Shown here: in pieces, positions 39,820 through 47,751 of the stretch
How positions within the stretch are numbered: position 1 is the stretch's first letter
How the letters are laid out: each line of letters opens with the position of its first letter
DNA from: Pseudonocardia sp. T1-2H
Lineage (GTDB): Bacteria > Actinomycetota > Actinomycetes > Mycobacteriales > Pseudonocardiaceae
Direction: 5' to 3'
Assembly (NCBI RefSeq): GCF_038039215.1
Contig: NZ_JBBPCL010000001.1
Location: forward strand, 2,914,001 to 2,978,000
Length of the DNA: 64,000 bases
Made by a program: the position numbers and the translations under genes
Notes under the pieces: generated by a model
Told to the model about the DNA's origin: nothing
Seen by the model: only the letters and a program-made list of their open reading frames with translations
Database searches by the model: none

Positions 39820-41055
39820 CTACGCCCCGTCCCGCTCGACGGGGCAGCTCATGCAGCGCGGCCCGCCCCGGCCCCGGCCGAGCTCGCCGCCGGGCACCTC
39901 CACGACCTCGATCCCGTTGCGCCGCAGAAAGGCGTTGGTGGTGACGTTGCGCTCGTAGGTCACCACGACGCCCGGCTCGACGGCGAGCACGTTGCACCCG
40001 TCGTCCCACTGCTCGCGTTCGGCGGCGTGCACGTCCTGCTCGGCGGTGAGCACGCGGATCGAGTCCAGGCCCAGCGCCGAGGCGATGGCCGTGTGCATCT
40101 CCTCGGGCGCGTGGTCGATCATCGCCATCTCCTTCTCGGAGTCCCCCGGCGTGACCGTGTACGACGGCAGCATCCCGAGCCCCGCGTACTTCACGAACGT
40201 CTCGGGGTCCGCCATCGTCATCACGGTGTCCAGGTGCATGAGCGCCCGGGTCTCGGGCAGCTTCAGCGCCACGATCTTCTGCACCTGACCGCCCGCGAAC
40301 AGCGACTGCGCCAGCCGCTCGACGCCCTGCGGGGTCGTCCGCTCGCTCATCCCGACGAGCACGGCGCCCCCGCCGAGGACGAGCAGGTCCCCGCCCTCGA
40401 CGGTCGCGGGCCCGTTCACCGACCCGGCGGACCAGACCTCGAACCCGCCCCCGGCGAACAGCGGATGCCAGCGGTAGATCGCCTCGTAGTGCACGGTCTC
40501 GCGCATGCGCGCCTTCTTCCGCATGCTGTTGATCGCGACGCCGCCGTGGATCCAGGCGCTCGGGTCCCGGGTGTAGAGGTGGTTGGGCAGCGGCTCGAGC
40601 ACGAAGTCGTCCAGGTCCAGGACGTGGAAGGCGATCGAGCGCGGCTCCTCGATGCGCTCCAGCACCTCGCGCTTGGTGATCCCCCCGATCATGTGCTCGG
40701 TCAGGGTGTCGGGGTCCATCGCGTCGAAGCAGTTCCGCAGGGCGTCGACGGCCAGCGGGCCGTAGATCCGGTCGTCGAAGATCCGGTCGAGCGCGTAGGC
40801 GTGCGCCTCGGGGAGCTCGAGGGTGGCGCGCAGCAGGTCCGCGAAGAGGTGCACGGTCACGCCGCGCTCGCGCAGCACCTCGGCGAAGCGGTCGTGCTCC
40901 GCCTGGGCGCGCTGGACCCACAGCACGTCGTCGAACAGGAGGCGGTCCTTGTTGCCGGGGGTGAGCCGCTTGAGCTCCAGCCCCGGCCGGTGCAGCAGGA
41001 CCTGGCGCAACGTGCCGACCTCGGAGTACACCCCGAACGGGCCACCTGGGTTCAT
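39820..41055 (-). CDS. arcA: arginine deiminase
   Basis: A 411-residue enzyme converting arginine to citrulline and ammonia. Starting at MNPGGPFGVYSEVG, it shows RQVLLHRPGLELKRLTP, DDVLWVQRAQAEHD, FVLEPLPNHLYTRDPSAWI (substrate Asp), the His/Asp of HLDTVMTM and the catalytic Cys near the end in GPRCMSCPVERD. GVAINSMRKKARMRE and VEGGDLLVLG are further family blocks. ATG 41064 (MCAMNPGG) is possible. Only about 28 bp separate this start from the divergent AsnC-type gene, so the two must share control sites. Neither arcB nor arcC is in the window. Confidence 0.93.
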   Translation of the reverse strand: MNPGGPFGVYSEVGTLRQVLLHRPGLELKRLTPGNKDRLLFDDVLWVQRAQAEHDRFAEVLRERGVTVHLFADLLRATLELPEAHAYALDRIFDDRIYGPLAVDALRNCFDAMDPDTLTEHMIGGITKREVLERIEEPRSIAFHVLDLDDFVLEPLPNHLYTRDPSAWIHGGVAINSMRKKARMRETVHYEAIYRWHPLFAGGGFEVWSAGSVNGPATVEGGDLLVLGGGAVLVGMSERTTPQGVERLAQSLFAGGQVQKIVALKLPETRALMHLDTVMTMADPETFVKYAGLGMLPSYTVTPGDSEKEMAMIDHAPEEMHTAIASALGLDSIRVLTAEQDVHAAEREQWDDGCNVLAVEPGVVVTYERNVTTNAFLRRNGIEVVEVPGGELGRGRGGPRCMSCPVERDGA

Positions 41056-41083
41056 GGCGCACATCGTGGCGGAAGATGTGCCG

Positions 41084-41533
41084 ATGCGGCTGGATCGGAC
41101 CGACGAGCGGATCGTCACGTTGCTCGTCGACGACGGGCGTCGCAGCTATGCGGAGCTGGGCGCGGAGGTGGGGCTCTCCGCGTCCGCGGTGAAGCGCCGC
41201 GTGGACCGGCTGCGCTCCGACGGCGTGATCACGCGGTTCAGCGTGCGGCTCGATCCGGGCGCGCTGGGCTGGAGCGTGGAGGGGTACGTCGAGCTGTACT
41301 GCCGGCCGAGCACGCCCCCCGCCGCGATCAAGGCGGCGGTGTCCGGGCTGCCCGAGGTGGTCGACGCGAGCACGGTCTCGGGCGAGGCGGACGCGCTGGT
41401 GCGGATCCTGGCGTCGGACATGCGGCACTTCGAGCGGGTGCTGGAGCAGATCGGCGCGGAGCCGTTCGTGGAGCGGACCAAGTCCGTGCTGGTGCTCTCC
41501 CCGTTGATCAGGCGGACCCCCGGGGTGTCCTGA
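41084..41533 (+). CDS. Lrp/AsnC family transcriptional regulator of the arginine cluster
   Basis: A 149-residue regulator. The helix-turn-helix (DRTDERIVTLLVDDGRRSYAELGAEVGLSASAVKRRVDRLRSDGVITRF) is followed by the RAM domain (GYVELYCRPSTPPAAIKAAVSGLPEVVDASTVSGEADALVRI). ATG 41084 has GGAAG 8 nt upstream. It is divergent from arcA and precedes the dimethylargininase and rocD genes, so arginine or ornithine is the probable effector. Confidence 0.9.
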   Translation: MRLDRTDERIVTLLVDDGRRSYAELGAEVGLSASAVKRRVDRLRSDGVITRFSVRLDPGALGWSVEGYVELYCRPSTPPAAIKAAVSGLPEVVDASTVSGEADALVRILASDMRHFERVLEQIGAEPFVERTKSVLVLSPLIRRTPGVS

Positions 41534-41542
41534 GGGGGCGCA

Positions 41543-41604
41543 CAACGTTCGGGCGCCGAACCGGGCATCTGCGCAACGATCGAGCGTGATCCGGCAACGG
41601 ATCG
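41543..41604 (+). promoter_or_regulatory. three helically phased CAACG-type repeats, candidate AsnC/Lrp operator
   Basis: CAACGTTCG (41543), CAACGATCG (41574) and CAACGGATCG (41595) start 31 and 21 bp apart, close to three and two helical turns. They precede a TACGCT -10 element at 41632-41637 and the dimethylargininase gene. Lrp-type proteins often bind such phased arrays. The assignment is an inference. Confidence 0.4.
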
Positions 41605-41692
41605 TGATTGTCCGCGCTGCCGAGCCCTATCTACGCTGACGGGGGACAGGGGTCCCGATGGCGTGACCGTCCGCCTTCCGCAGGGAGTGCCC

Positions 41693-42534
41693 GTGACCAG
41701 CGTCCTTTCCCGCCCGTCCGAGACCGTCCCGAGGAACCCCACGCGCCGGCACTACGTGATGTGCCCGCCGACCCACTTCGCCGTCGAGTACGCGATCAAC
41801 CCGTGGATGACCCCCGGGGCCGCCGTCGACCTCGATCTCGCGTTCACCCAGTGGGACTCGCTGCGCCGGACCTACGTCGAGCTGGGCCACGAGGTGACCG
41901 TCGTCGAGCCCGTGCCCGGGCTGCCGGACATGGTCTACGCGGCCAACGGCGCCACCGTCGCCGGCGGGATCGTCTACGGCGCGATGTTCAGGTACGCCGA
42001 GCGGGTGCCCGAGGCCGCCGCCTACCGCCTCGCCCTCGCTGCCGCCGGGCTGACCAGGTTCGCCGAACCCACCTTCGTCAACGAGGGGGAGGGGGACCTG
42101 CTCGTCGCGGGCGAGGTCGTCCTGGCCGGGAGCGGGTTCCGCACGGACCCGCGGGCGCACGTCGAGGCCGCGCGCGTGCTGCGCCGGCCGGTGCTCGGGC
42201 TCGAGCCGTCGATCCGCGGTACTACCACCTGGACACGGCGGTGACGGTCCTGTCGGACACGGAGATCGCCTACCTGCCGGAGGCGTTCGCGCCGCGGTCC
42301 CGGGGCGTGCTGGCCGGGCGCTATCCGGCCGCGGTGATCGCGAGCGCCGAGGACGCGGCGGTGCTGGGGCTGAACGCGGTGAGCGACGGGCGGCACGTCG
42401 TCCTCCCGTCGGCGGCGGCCGGGCTGGCCGCGGAGTACGCCGATCGGGGCTTCACCCCCGTCGGCGTCGACCTTTCCGAGCTGCTCAAGGGCGGTGGCGG
42501 ACCGAAGTGCTGCACGCTGGAGGTACGGGCATGA
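41693..42534 (+). pseudogene. dimethylarginine dimethylaminohydrolase-like amidinotransferase-fold enzyme, interrupted by a one-base frameshift
   Basis: The first part (HYVMCPPTHFAVEYAINPWM, MVYAANGATVAGGIVYGAMF, FVNEGEGDLLVAGEVVLAG) and the second (DPRYYHLDTAVTVLSDTEIAYLPEAF and the C-terminal catalytic Cys in GGGGPKCCTLEVR) are in adjacent frames. One base missing at 42206-42207 explains the break (LGLE-x-VDPRYYHLD), giving about 280 codons. The enzyme should release citrulline and dimethylamine from methylarginine, or act on a related guanidino compound. GTG 41693 has AGGGAG about 6 nt upstream. ATGA overlap with rocD shows coupling, and its position with arcA supports a role in arginine breakdown. 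Confidence 0.85.
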
Positions 42535-43748
42535 CGCTGCTCCACGACAGTCCCACCGCCGTCCACGAGCGGCTGATGGCCGAGCACTCCGCGCACAACT
42601 ACCACCCGCTCCCGGTGGTGATCGCCGACGGGCAGGGGGTCTGGGTCACCGACGTCGAGGGGCGCCGCTACCTGGACTTCCTCGCCGGGTACTCGGCGCT
42701 GAACTTCGGCCACCGCCATCCGGTGCTGACCGCCGCCGCGCACCGCCAGCTGGACCGCGTGACCCTGACCAGCCGCGCCTTCGGCAACGACCAGCTCGGC
42801 CCGTTCTGCACGGAGCTCGCCGCGCTGCTGGGCAAGGAGCGGGTGCTGCCGATGAACACCGGAGCGGAGGCCGTCGAGAGCGGGCTGAAGGTGGCCCGCA
42901 AGTGGGGCTACGACGTCAAGGGCGTGCCGGCGGACCGGGCGCGGATCGTCGTCGCGGCGGAGGCGTTCCACGGCCGCACGATCAGCGTGGTCTCGTTCTC
43001 CACCGATCCCGAGGCGCGCGGCGGGTTCGGCCCGTTCACCCCGGGCTTCGACGTCGTGCCGTACGGCGACGCGGCCGCGCTCCGGGCCGCGATCACGCCC
43101 GAGACGGTGGCGGTGCTGCTCGAGCCGGTCCAGGGCGAGGCGGGTGTGATCGTCCCGCCGCCCGGGTACCTGGCCGCGGTCCGGGAGATCTGCACCGCGT
43201 CGAACGTGCTCTACGTGTCCGACGAGGTGCAGGCCGGCCTGGGCCGGACCGGGCACGTCCTGGCGACGCGCGCGGCCGGCGTCGACGCGGACGTCTACCT
43301 GCTCGGCAAGGCCCTCGGGGCCGGGATCGTGCCGGTCTCCGCCGTGGTGGCCGACTCCGACGTGCTCGGCGTGCTCAAACCCGGCCAGCACGGTTCGACG
43401 TTCGGGGGGAACCCGCTGGCCTGCGCGGTCGGCCGGGCCGTCGTCGCGCTGCTGGCCGAGGGGAGCCTGCTCGAACACACCCGCGCGATGGGCGAGGTCC
43501 TGCACGAGGGTTTGCGGGAGCTGCTCGGGCACGGGACGACGGCCGTCCGCGGGGTGGGCCTGTGGGCCGGCGTGGACGTCGACCCGGAGCTGGGGACGGG
43601 CCGCGAGGTCTGCGAACGGCTGGCCGCCCTCGGTGTCCTGGCGAAGGACACCCACGGCCCCACCGTCCGCCTCTCCCCGCCGCTGGTGATCACCGAGCCG
43701 GAGCTGCACACCGCCCTGACCGCCCTCCGCCACGCCCTGCGGTCCTAG
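42531..43748 (+). CDS. rocD: ornithine aminotransferase
   Basis: A 405-residue class III aminotransferase (ornithine to glutamate-semialdehyde). Family marks are HNYHPLPVVIADGQGVWVTDVEGRRYLDFLAGYSALNFGH, NTGAEAVESGLKVARKWGY, AFHGRTISVVSFS, LLEPVQGEAGV, VSDEVQAGLGRTG and the PLP lysine in YLLGKALGAGIVPVSA. ATG 42531 has GGAGG 7 nt upstream and overlaps the previous stop. The pair with the dimethylargininase-like gene is typical of actinobacteria. Confidence 0.95.
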   Translation: MTLLHDSPTAVHERLMAEHSAHNYHPLPVVIADGQGVWVTDVEGRRYLDFLAGYSALNFGHRHPVLTAAAHRQLDRVTLTSRAFGNDQLGPFCTELAALLGKERVLPMNTGAEAVESGLKVARKWGYDVKGVPADRARIVVAAEAFHGRTISVVSFSTDPEARGGFGPFTPGFDVVPYGDAAALRAAITPETVAVLLEPVQGEAGVIVPPPGYLAAVREICTASNVLYVSDEVQAGLGRTGHVLATRAAGVDADVYLLGKALGAGIVPVSAVVADSDVLGVLKPGQHGSTFGGNPLACAVGRAVVALLAEGSLLEHTRAMGEVLHEGLRELLGHGTTAVRGVGLWAGVDVDPELGTGREVCERLAALGVLAKDTHGPTVRLSPPLVITEPELHTALTALRHALRS

Positions 43749-44914
43749 GGCATCGTGACGGTGAGGCGGGGGACGTTCGGGCTCTCGGCCGAGCCGAAGC
43801 GCTTCCAGGAGAGCGGGTCCTTCTCGTCGGTCGCGCGGAGCTGCACGGTGCCGGCCGTCGTCCCGGCGGCGGCCCACTCCTTCACCAGGGGCGTCACGTC
43901 CACGCTGGTCCAGCCGGGGGCGCACGCGGCGTTGTTGCCCCGGGTGTCGGTGCTGGTGGCGCGCACCACGTCGGCGGGGGGCTGGTTCGCCCAGCGCAGT
44001 GCCGGCCCGATCGGCCCGGCGCCCGGGTTCAGCGAGCGGACCTCCCAGGCCCGCGCCTTGCACGAGGCGGACCAGCCCTGGAACACCTCCAGCGTCGCGC
44101 TGCCGATCGGCTTCCCGGCGAGCTGCGCGACGTCCCAGGTGAGGTAGCTGCGGGCGACCGCGACCCCGTCGTAGCTGCCGATCCGGAGCTCCGGCTCGCC
44201 GGAGGTGTCGGTGTTGCGGATGGTCGTCTGGACGGTCGTGTCGAAGGGAACGGGCGCGGCCCCGGCCGGCTTCTCGGCGGCGACCACCCGGCTGACGGCG
44301 GACTCGGCCTCGGTCATCCCGGTGCGGCCGTCGAGCGCCGGGTCCGGGACCGCCTCGGCGGCACCGCGCAGGGCGAGCGCGGGCGCCGGACCCGTCGGCG
44401 TGCCGTCCTTCCGGATCGACGCGACGAACCCGGCGCGCGTCGCCTCGACGTCGAGGCTCCAGCCCGGCGCGACCTGCGGGTAGACGGCGCGGTTGGCGGC
44501 GAGGCGCGGAGCGGGCAGCGCGGTGGGCCAGACGACGGCCGCGGACCCGCCGCCGGCGTAGCGCACGGACGGGCCGGTGGGGGTGAGCGTGAGGTCGTGC
44601 GGTCCCGCGACGGGGCGGACGACACCGTCGGGATCCGTGCGCAGCGTCAGGTCGATCGGCATCCACTCGGCCCCGCCGGACGCGGCCGGACGCTGCATGC
44701 GGACCGGGCCGGAGTAGAGCGTGAGGGTGCGGGCACCGTCGGCGCGGACGGCGGTGTCGCTGGACGCGGTGGTGGCGTCCTCGGTGAGCGGGGTCCCGGC
44801 CGGAGGTGTCGCGGTCGGCGGGGGAGTCGCGGCGGAGGCGACACCAGGTGAGAGGAGTCCGAGGAGCGATGTTGCGAGTAGTGCGGTCGCGGCGGTCGCC
44901 GCGCGTCGTGACAT
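43745..44914 (-). CDS. secreted DNRLRE-domain protein
   Basis: A 389-residue exported protein. A signal peptide (residues 1-29, ATAATALLATSLLGLLSPGVASA) is followed by a Pro/Thr-rich stretch and a beta-rich middle region (LTLYSGPVRMQRPAASGGAEWMPIDLTLR, WSLDVEATRAGFVASIRKDG). A C-terminal DNRLRE domain follows (RSYLTWDVAQLAGKPIGSATLEVFQ, WTSVDVTPLVKEWAAAG). This N-terminal arrangement is usually the head of very long RHS or wall-associated proteins in actinobacteria. Here it stops right after the DNRLRE domain, overlapping rocD by 4 bp. Function unknown. Confidence 0.8.
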   Translation of the reverse strand: MSRRAATAATALLATSLLGLLSPGVASAATPPPTATPPAGTPLTEDATTASSDTAVRADGARTLTLYSGPVRMQRPAASGGAEWMPIDLTLRTDPDGVVRPVAGPHDLTLTPTGPSVRYAGGGSAAVVWPTALPAPRLAANRAVYPQVAPGWSLDVEATRAGFVASIRKDGTPTGPAPALALRGAAEAVPDPALDGRTGMTEAESAVSRVVAAEKPAGAAPVPFDTTVQTTIRNTDTSGEPELRIGSYDGVAVARSYLTWDVAQLAGKPIGSATLEVFQGWSASCKARAWEVRSLNPGAGPIGPALRWANQPPADVVRATSTDTRGNNAACAPGWTSVDVTPLVKEWAAAGTTAGTVQLRATDEKDPLSWKRFGSAESPNVPRLTVTMP

Positions 44915-45058
44915 GCCCGAAGAACTACGGCCAGGGGACCACGCAGGGCAAGATCGCTGGGCCGGGAGGCCCCGTGTCGGGGGAACGATCTCACCCGATG
45001 GCGCAGCCGGTCGTCGTGCGAACCTGACCGCGCGTAGTCAAAATTGGGTGATCGACAG

Positions 45059-45766
45059 TCACTCGTCGCCGGAAAACGGCCGTCCGTCGACTCCTCGGCC
45101 GGCGAGCAACTCGGGCTTGACGGCACCGAACATCACTGTGAGCAACATCTCGGCCGTCTGCTCCGCCGTCTCGTCCGGTCGGTTGAGGCTGCGGACCAGT
45201 AGCAGGTTGATCACTATGCCGCTCAGTTCGACCGCGGGCGGGAAGGGGCGGAGCTCCCCGGAGCGCTGTCCGTCCTCGATCAGGCCCTCGATCGCGGTCG
45301 TCATCGGGGCGAGGTTGCGCGGGTCCCCCTGGTCCTGCGGATCCGGCGGCGCGGTGGTGCGCGCGGTGTAGTCCAGCATCGCCAGGCCCAGGGCCGCGGT
45401 GAGCGTCCGGTGCCGGGCGCTGGTCCGGCTCAGGGCTCTGACCTGGTCACTCAACGCGTCGACGACCGGTCGGCCCGTCCGGCGGTCCTGCTCGGCGGAC
45501 AGCGCGAGCGGCCGGATCAGCGGCGCGTACACCGTGCCGATGAGCGCGTGCTTGGTCGGGAAGTGGTTGTAGGCCGTCGCGGGGCTGACCCCGGCGGCGG
45601 CGGCGACGTCCTCGACGCGGGTCTGGTTCCAGCCGCGGGTGCCGAAGAGGGCGTCCGCGGATTCGAGCAGGGCGCGGCGCGTGCGCTCACGTTTCGTCCG
45701 TGCCGCACGGACCCGCGGCTCCTCCGGGGGAGCTGTCTCGTCTGGGGGCATCGCACTCACAGTCAC
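45059..45766 (-). CDS. TetR family transcriptional regulator
   Basis: About 235 residues. The helix-turn-helix is clear: TRRALLESADALFGTRGWNQTRVEDVAAAAGVSPATAYNHFPTKHALIG. The ligand-binding C-terminus does not point to an effector. GTG 45766 has GGAG 5 nt upstream; ATG 45751 is the alternative. The 144 bp between this gene and the DNRLRE gene hold nothing I can name. The adjacent 331-bp region upstream is divergent to the sigma factor gene. Confidence 0.88.
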   Translation of the reverse strand: MTVSAMPPDETAPPEEPRVRAARTKRERTRRALLESADALFGTRGWNQTRVEDVAAAAGVSPATAYNHFPTKHALIGTVYAPLIRPLALSAEQDRRTGRPVVDALSDQVRALSRTSARHRTLTAALGLAMLDYTARTTAPPDPQDQGDPRNLAPMTTAIEGLIEDGQRSGELRPFPPAVELSGIVINLLLVRSLNRPDETAEQTAEMLLTVMFGAVKPELLAGRGVDGRPFSGDE

Positions 45767-46097
45767 CGATTCTCCGCCCAACCATACTTGACTCCAGTTC
45801 GACGGGTACCCCACACTGGTGACGCGCTACTTGAATATCGAACGACGGTTCCCGATCGCCGCAGGGCACGGCGGCGGTCGGGACCGGTGCCGGGGGCAGC
45901 AGGGCCGCAGGGGTGCGGCTCGGACGCCCTCCGACACCGGGCGGAGCACCGCACCGCAGCGGCACTCCTCGACGGGCACATCGAGGCGTGCAGCTGAGTC
46001 CGCGCACGGCATCGGGGCCCGGTAGGTCCCGGTGCAGGGAGAGGGGAACTCCGTCGATGTACACCTCTGTTCGCACGCTCATGTCCGGATCCGGCCG
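45767..46097. other. 331-bp intergenic region between TetR and sigma factor genes
   Basis: Contains the divergent control regions. The left end is slightly AT-richer (CATACTTGACTCC; TTGAATATCG). TCGAACGACGGTTCCC at 45838-45853 is a 10-of-12 match to the LexA consensus. Short ORFs on both strands here are Arg/Ser-rich without family sequence and are not called. No RNA gene is seen. Confidence 0.4.
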
Positions 46098-46844
46098 ATG
46101 AGCGCCGCAGCCGAGCAGTTCGCCCACCGCGCCGGTCAACCGGAGCAGTGGCTGATCTCGATCGTGCCCGCCCTGGAGACCGAGCTTCCCGTCGAGCTCG
46201 AGGAGGTCCCGGAGACACCGGGGCGCTCGCTCCCGGAGCCCGCGGCCCTCGAGCAGTTCGTCGCGGCCGCCGTCGCGGGCGACACGCGCGCCCGGGACGA
46301 GCTGCTCACCGAGATCCGTCCACTGGTGCTGCGGTACTGCCGTGGCCGGCTCGGCCGTCAGGAGACCGTCATCGGCTCGGCCGAGGACGTCGCCCAGGAC
46401 GTCTGCCTGGCCGTCGTCAACGCGCTGCCGACGTACGCGGTGAAGGGCCTGTCGTTCCGCGCGTTCGTCTACGGCATCGCGGCGCACAAGGTCACCGACG
46501 CCTTCCGGGCGATCGGGCGCAACCGGTCCGAGCCCGTCGCGGAGGTGCCGGACATGGCAGTCAGCCACGACGGCCCGGAGCACCGGGTCCTCGCGGTCGA
46601 GCTCAACCGCCGCCTCGGGGGCCTGCTGAACACCCTCACCGACCGTCAGCGCGAGGTCCTCGTGCTGCGGCTCGCGGTCGGGCTGAGCGCCGAGGAGACG
46701 GCGAAAACCGTCGGCTCGACGCCCGGTGCGGTCCGGGTGACCCAGCACCGCGCGCTGGGCCGGCTCCGCCAGCTCGTCGCCGAGACGGGCGTGGCCGTGT
46801 CCGGGCTCGCCCCGGCCGACGACGAGGACCGGGACGGCCGGTAG
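46098..46844 (+). CDS. ECF-type sigma factor of the SigD/ShbA group
   Basis: A 248-residue sigma-70-family factor. Region 2 contains IRPLVLRYCRGRLGRQE, SAEDVAQDVCLAVVNALPTY and FVYGIAAHKVTDAFRAIGRNR. Region 4 contains LLNTLTDRQREVLVLRLAVGLSAEETAKTVGSTPGAVRVTQHRALGRL. These blocks closely resemble M. tuberculosis SigD and Streptomyces ShbA; ShbA drives the principal sigma gene hrdB. ATG 46098 is chosen because the upstream frame to 46032 is not conserved. The N-terminal 60 residues are family-variable. No anti-sigma gene is adjacent. Confidence 0.88.
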   Translation: MSAAAEQFAHRAGQPEQWLISIVPALETELPVELEEVPETPGRSLPEPAALEQFVAAAVAGDTRARDELLTEIRPLVLRYCRGRLGRQETVIGSAEDVAQDVCLAVVNALPTYAVKGLSFRAFVYGIAAHKVTDAFRAIGRNRSEPVAEVPDMAVSHDGPEHRVLAVELNRRLGGLLNTLTDRQREVLVLRLAVGLSAEETAKTVGSTPGAVRVTQHRALGRLRQLVAETGVAVSGLAPADDEDRDGR

Positions 46845-46883
46845 GCGGGCGACCCGTCCTCGGTCGGGGACGGCCGAGGGTAG

Positions 46884-46947
46884 TAGCCTGTCCGCGATCA
46901 CCACGCGAGGTGGCGATCACCTCACTTGATGATCGCGGGAGGGCTTT
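46884..46947 (+). promoter_or_regulatory. promoter and structured leader of the DUF948 gene
   Basis: TAGCCT (46884-46889) would start transcription near 46896. The roughly 52-nt leader holds two direct copies of GCGATCACC and an inverted repeat CCGCGATCA (46892-46900) / TGATCGCGG (46930-46938). The second arm runs into the GGGAGGG ribosome binding site, so folding could affect translation. Inference only. Confidence 0.4.
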
Positions 46948-47358
46948 GTGTCGGCTGGTCAGATCGCTGCGCTGATCGCCGCGGGGGCTTTCGTCGTGCT
47001 CGTGGTGCTGCTGGCGATCCCGCTGCTCAAGCTGGGTCGCACGCTCGACGAGGCGACCGTGGCCATCCGCAAGGCCCACGAGGGCAGCGCTCCGCTGCTC
47101 ACCGACGCGCACGCCACCCTCAACTCGGTGAACACCCAGCTCGAGCGGGTCGACGGGATCACCTCGAACGCGCGCCAGGTCACCAGCAACGTGTCCGTCC
47201 TGACGTCGCTGTTCACGGCTACCCTGGGAGGTCCGCTGGTGCGGGCCGCCGCGTTCTCCTACGGGTTGAACAAGGCGGTCAAGGCACGCAGGGCGGGTAA
47301 GGATGCGGGCGCGCACGCGCTGCGTGGCCGCAAGGGCAAGTTCAAGGGGAAGAAGTGA
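46948..47358 (+). CDS. DUF948 domain-containing protein
   Basis: A 136-residue protein with one N-terminal TM helix (IAALIAAGAFVVLVVLLAIPLL) and a helical domain (EATVAIRKAHEGSAPLLTDAHATLNSVNTQLERVDGI, VLTSLFTATLGGPLVRAAAFSYGLNKAV). The tail is strongly basic. Function unknown. Directly upstream of a DUF6167-type gene and alaS, as in many actinobacteria. The GTG is preceded by GGGAGGG. Confidence 0.87.
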   Translation: MSAGQIAALIAAGAFVVLVVLLAIPLLKLGRTLDEATVAIRKAHEGSAPLLTDAHATLNSVNTQLERVDGITSNARQVTSNVSVLTSLFTATLGGPLVRAAAFSYGLNKAVKARRAGKDAGAHALRGRKGKFKGKK

Positions 47359-47681
47359 AGCGCCTGTTCTGGCTCGGCGTCGGTGCGGCCGCGGGTGTCT
47401 ACGTCTCCCGCCGGGTCACCGAGACCAAGCAGCGGCTCACCCCGCAGGGCATCGGTGCGGACCTCGCGGACGGTCTGCGTGAGCTCGGTGCCGGCCTCGG
47501 GGCCTTCGGCGCCGAGGTGCGCGCCGGGATGTCGGCCCGCGAGCGGGAGCTGACGGACCTGGTGGAGCGCCGGACCGGCGCCGTGCTGCCCACGTACTCC
47601 GACGCCTTGTCCGAGGACGCTCCGCGTGGCGCCCGACCGACCGCGAACCCCGGCGCGCGAGCGCGCCGGGCAGGGGCCTGA
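47355..47681 (+). CDS. DUF6167-type small membrane-associated protein
   Basis: A 108-residue protein starting VKRLFWLGVGAAAGVYVSRRV (one short hydrophobic segment), then LTPQGIGADLADGLRELGAGLGAFGAEVRAGMSARE and a disordered basic tail. GTG 47355 overlaps the stop of the DUF948 gene by 4 bp, so the two are translated together. The pair precedes alaS in many actinobacteria. Function unknown. Confidence 0.82.
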   Translation: MKRLFWLGVGAAAGVYVSRRVTETKQRLTPQGIGADLADGLRELGAGLGAFGAEVRAGMSARERELTDLVERRTGAVLPTYSDALSEDAPRGARPTANPGARARRAGA

Positions 47682-47751
47682 GCGGCGTCTCCGCCGCGCT
47701 CCTGCCGTTCGTCGCGTCCGTTCCTCCTCCTGATCCGGAGAGATCACTCCC

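Noticed and set aside
45819..46025. Small ORFs in the TetR-sigma gap, considered as a WhiB-like or anti-sigma gene
   Set aside because: No cysteine or histidine pattern of either family and no ribosome binding site.
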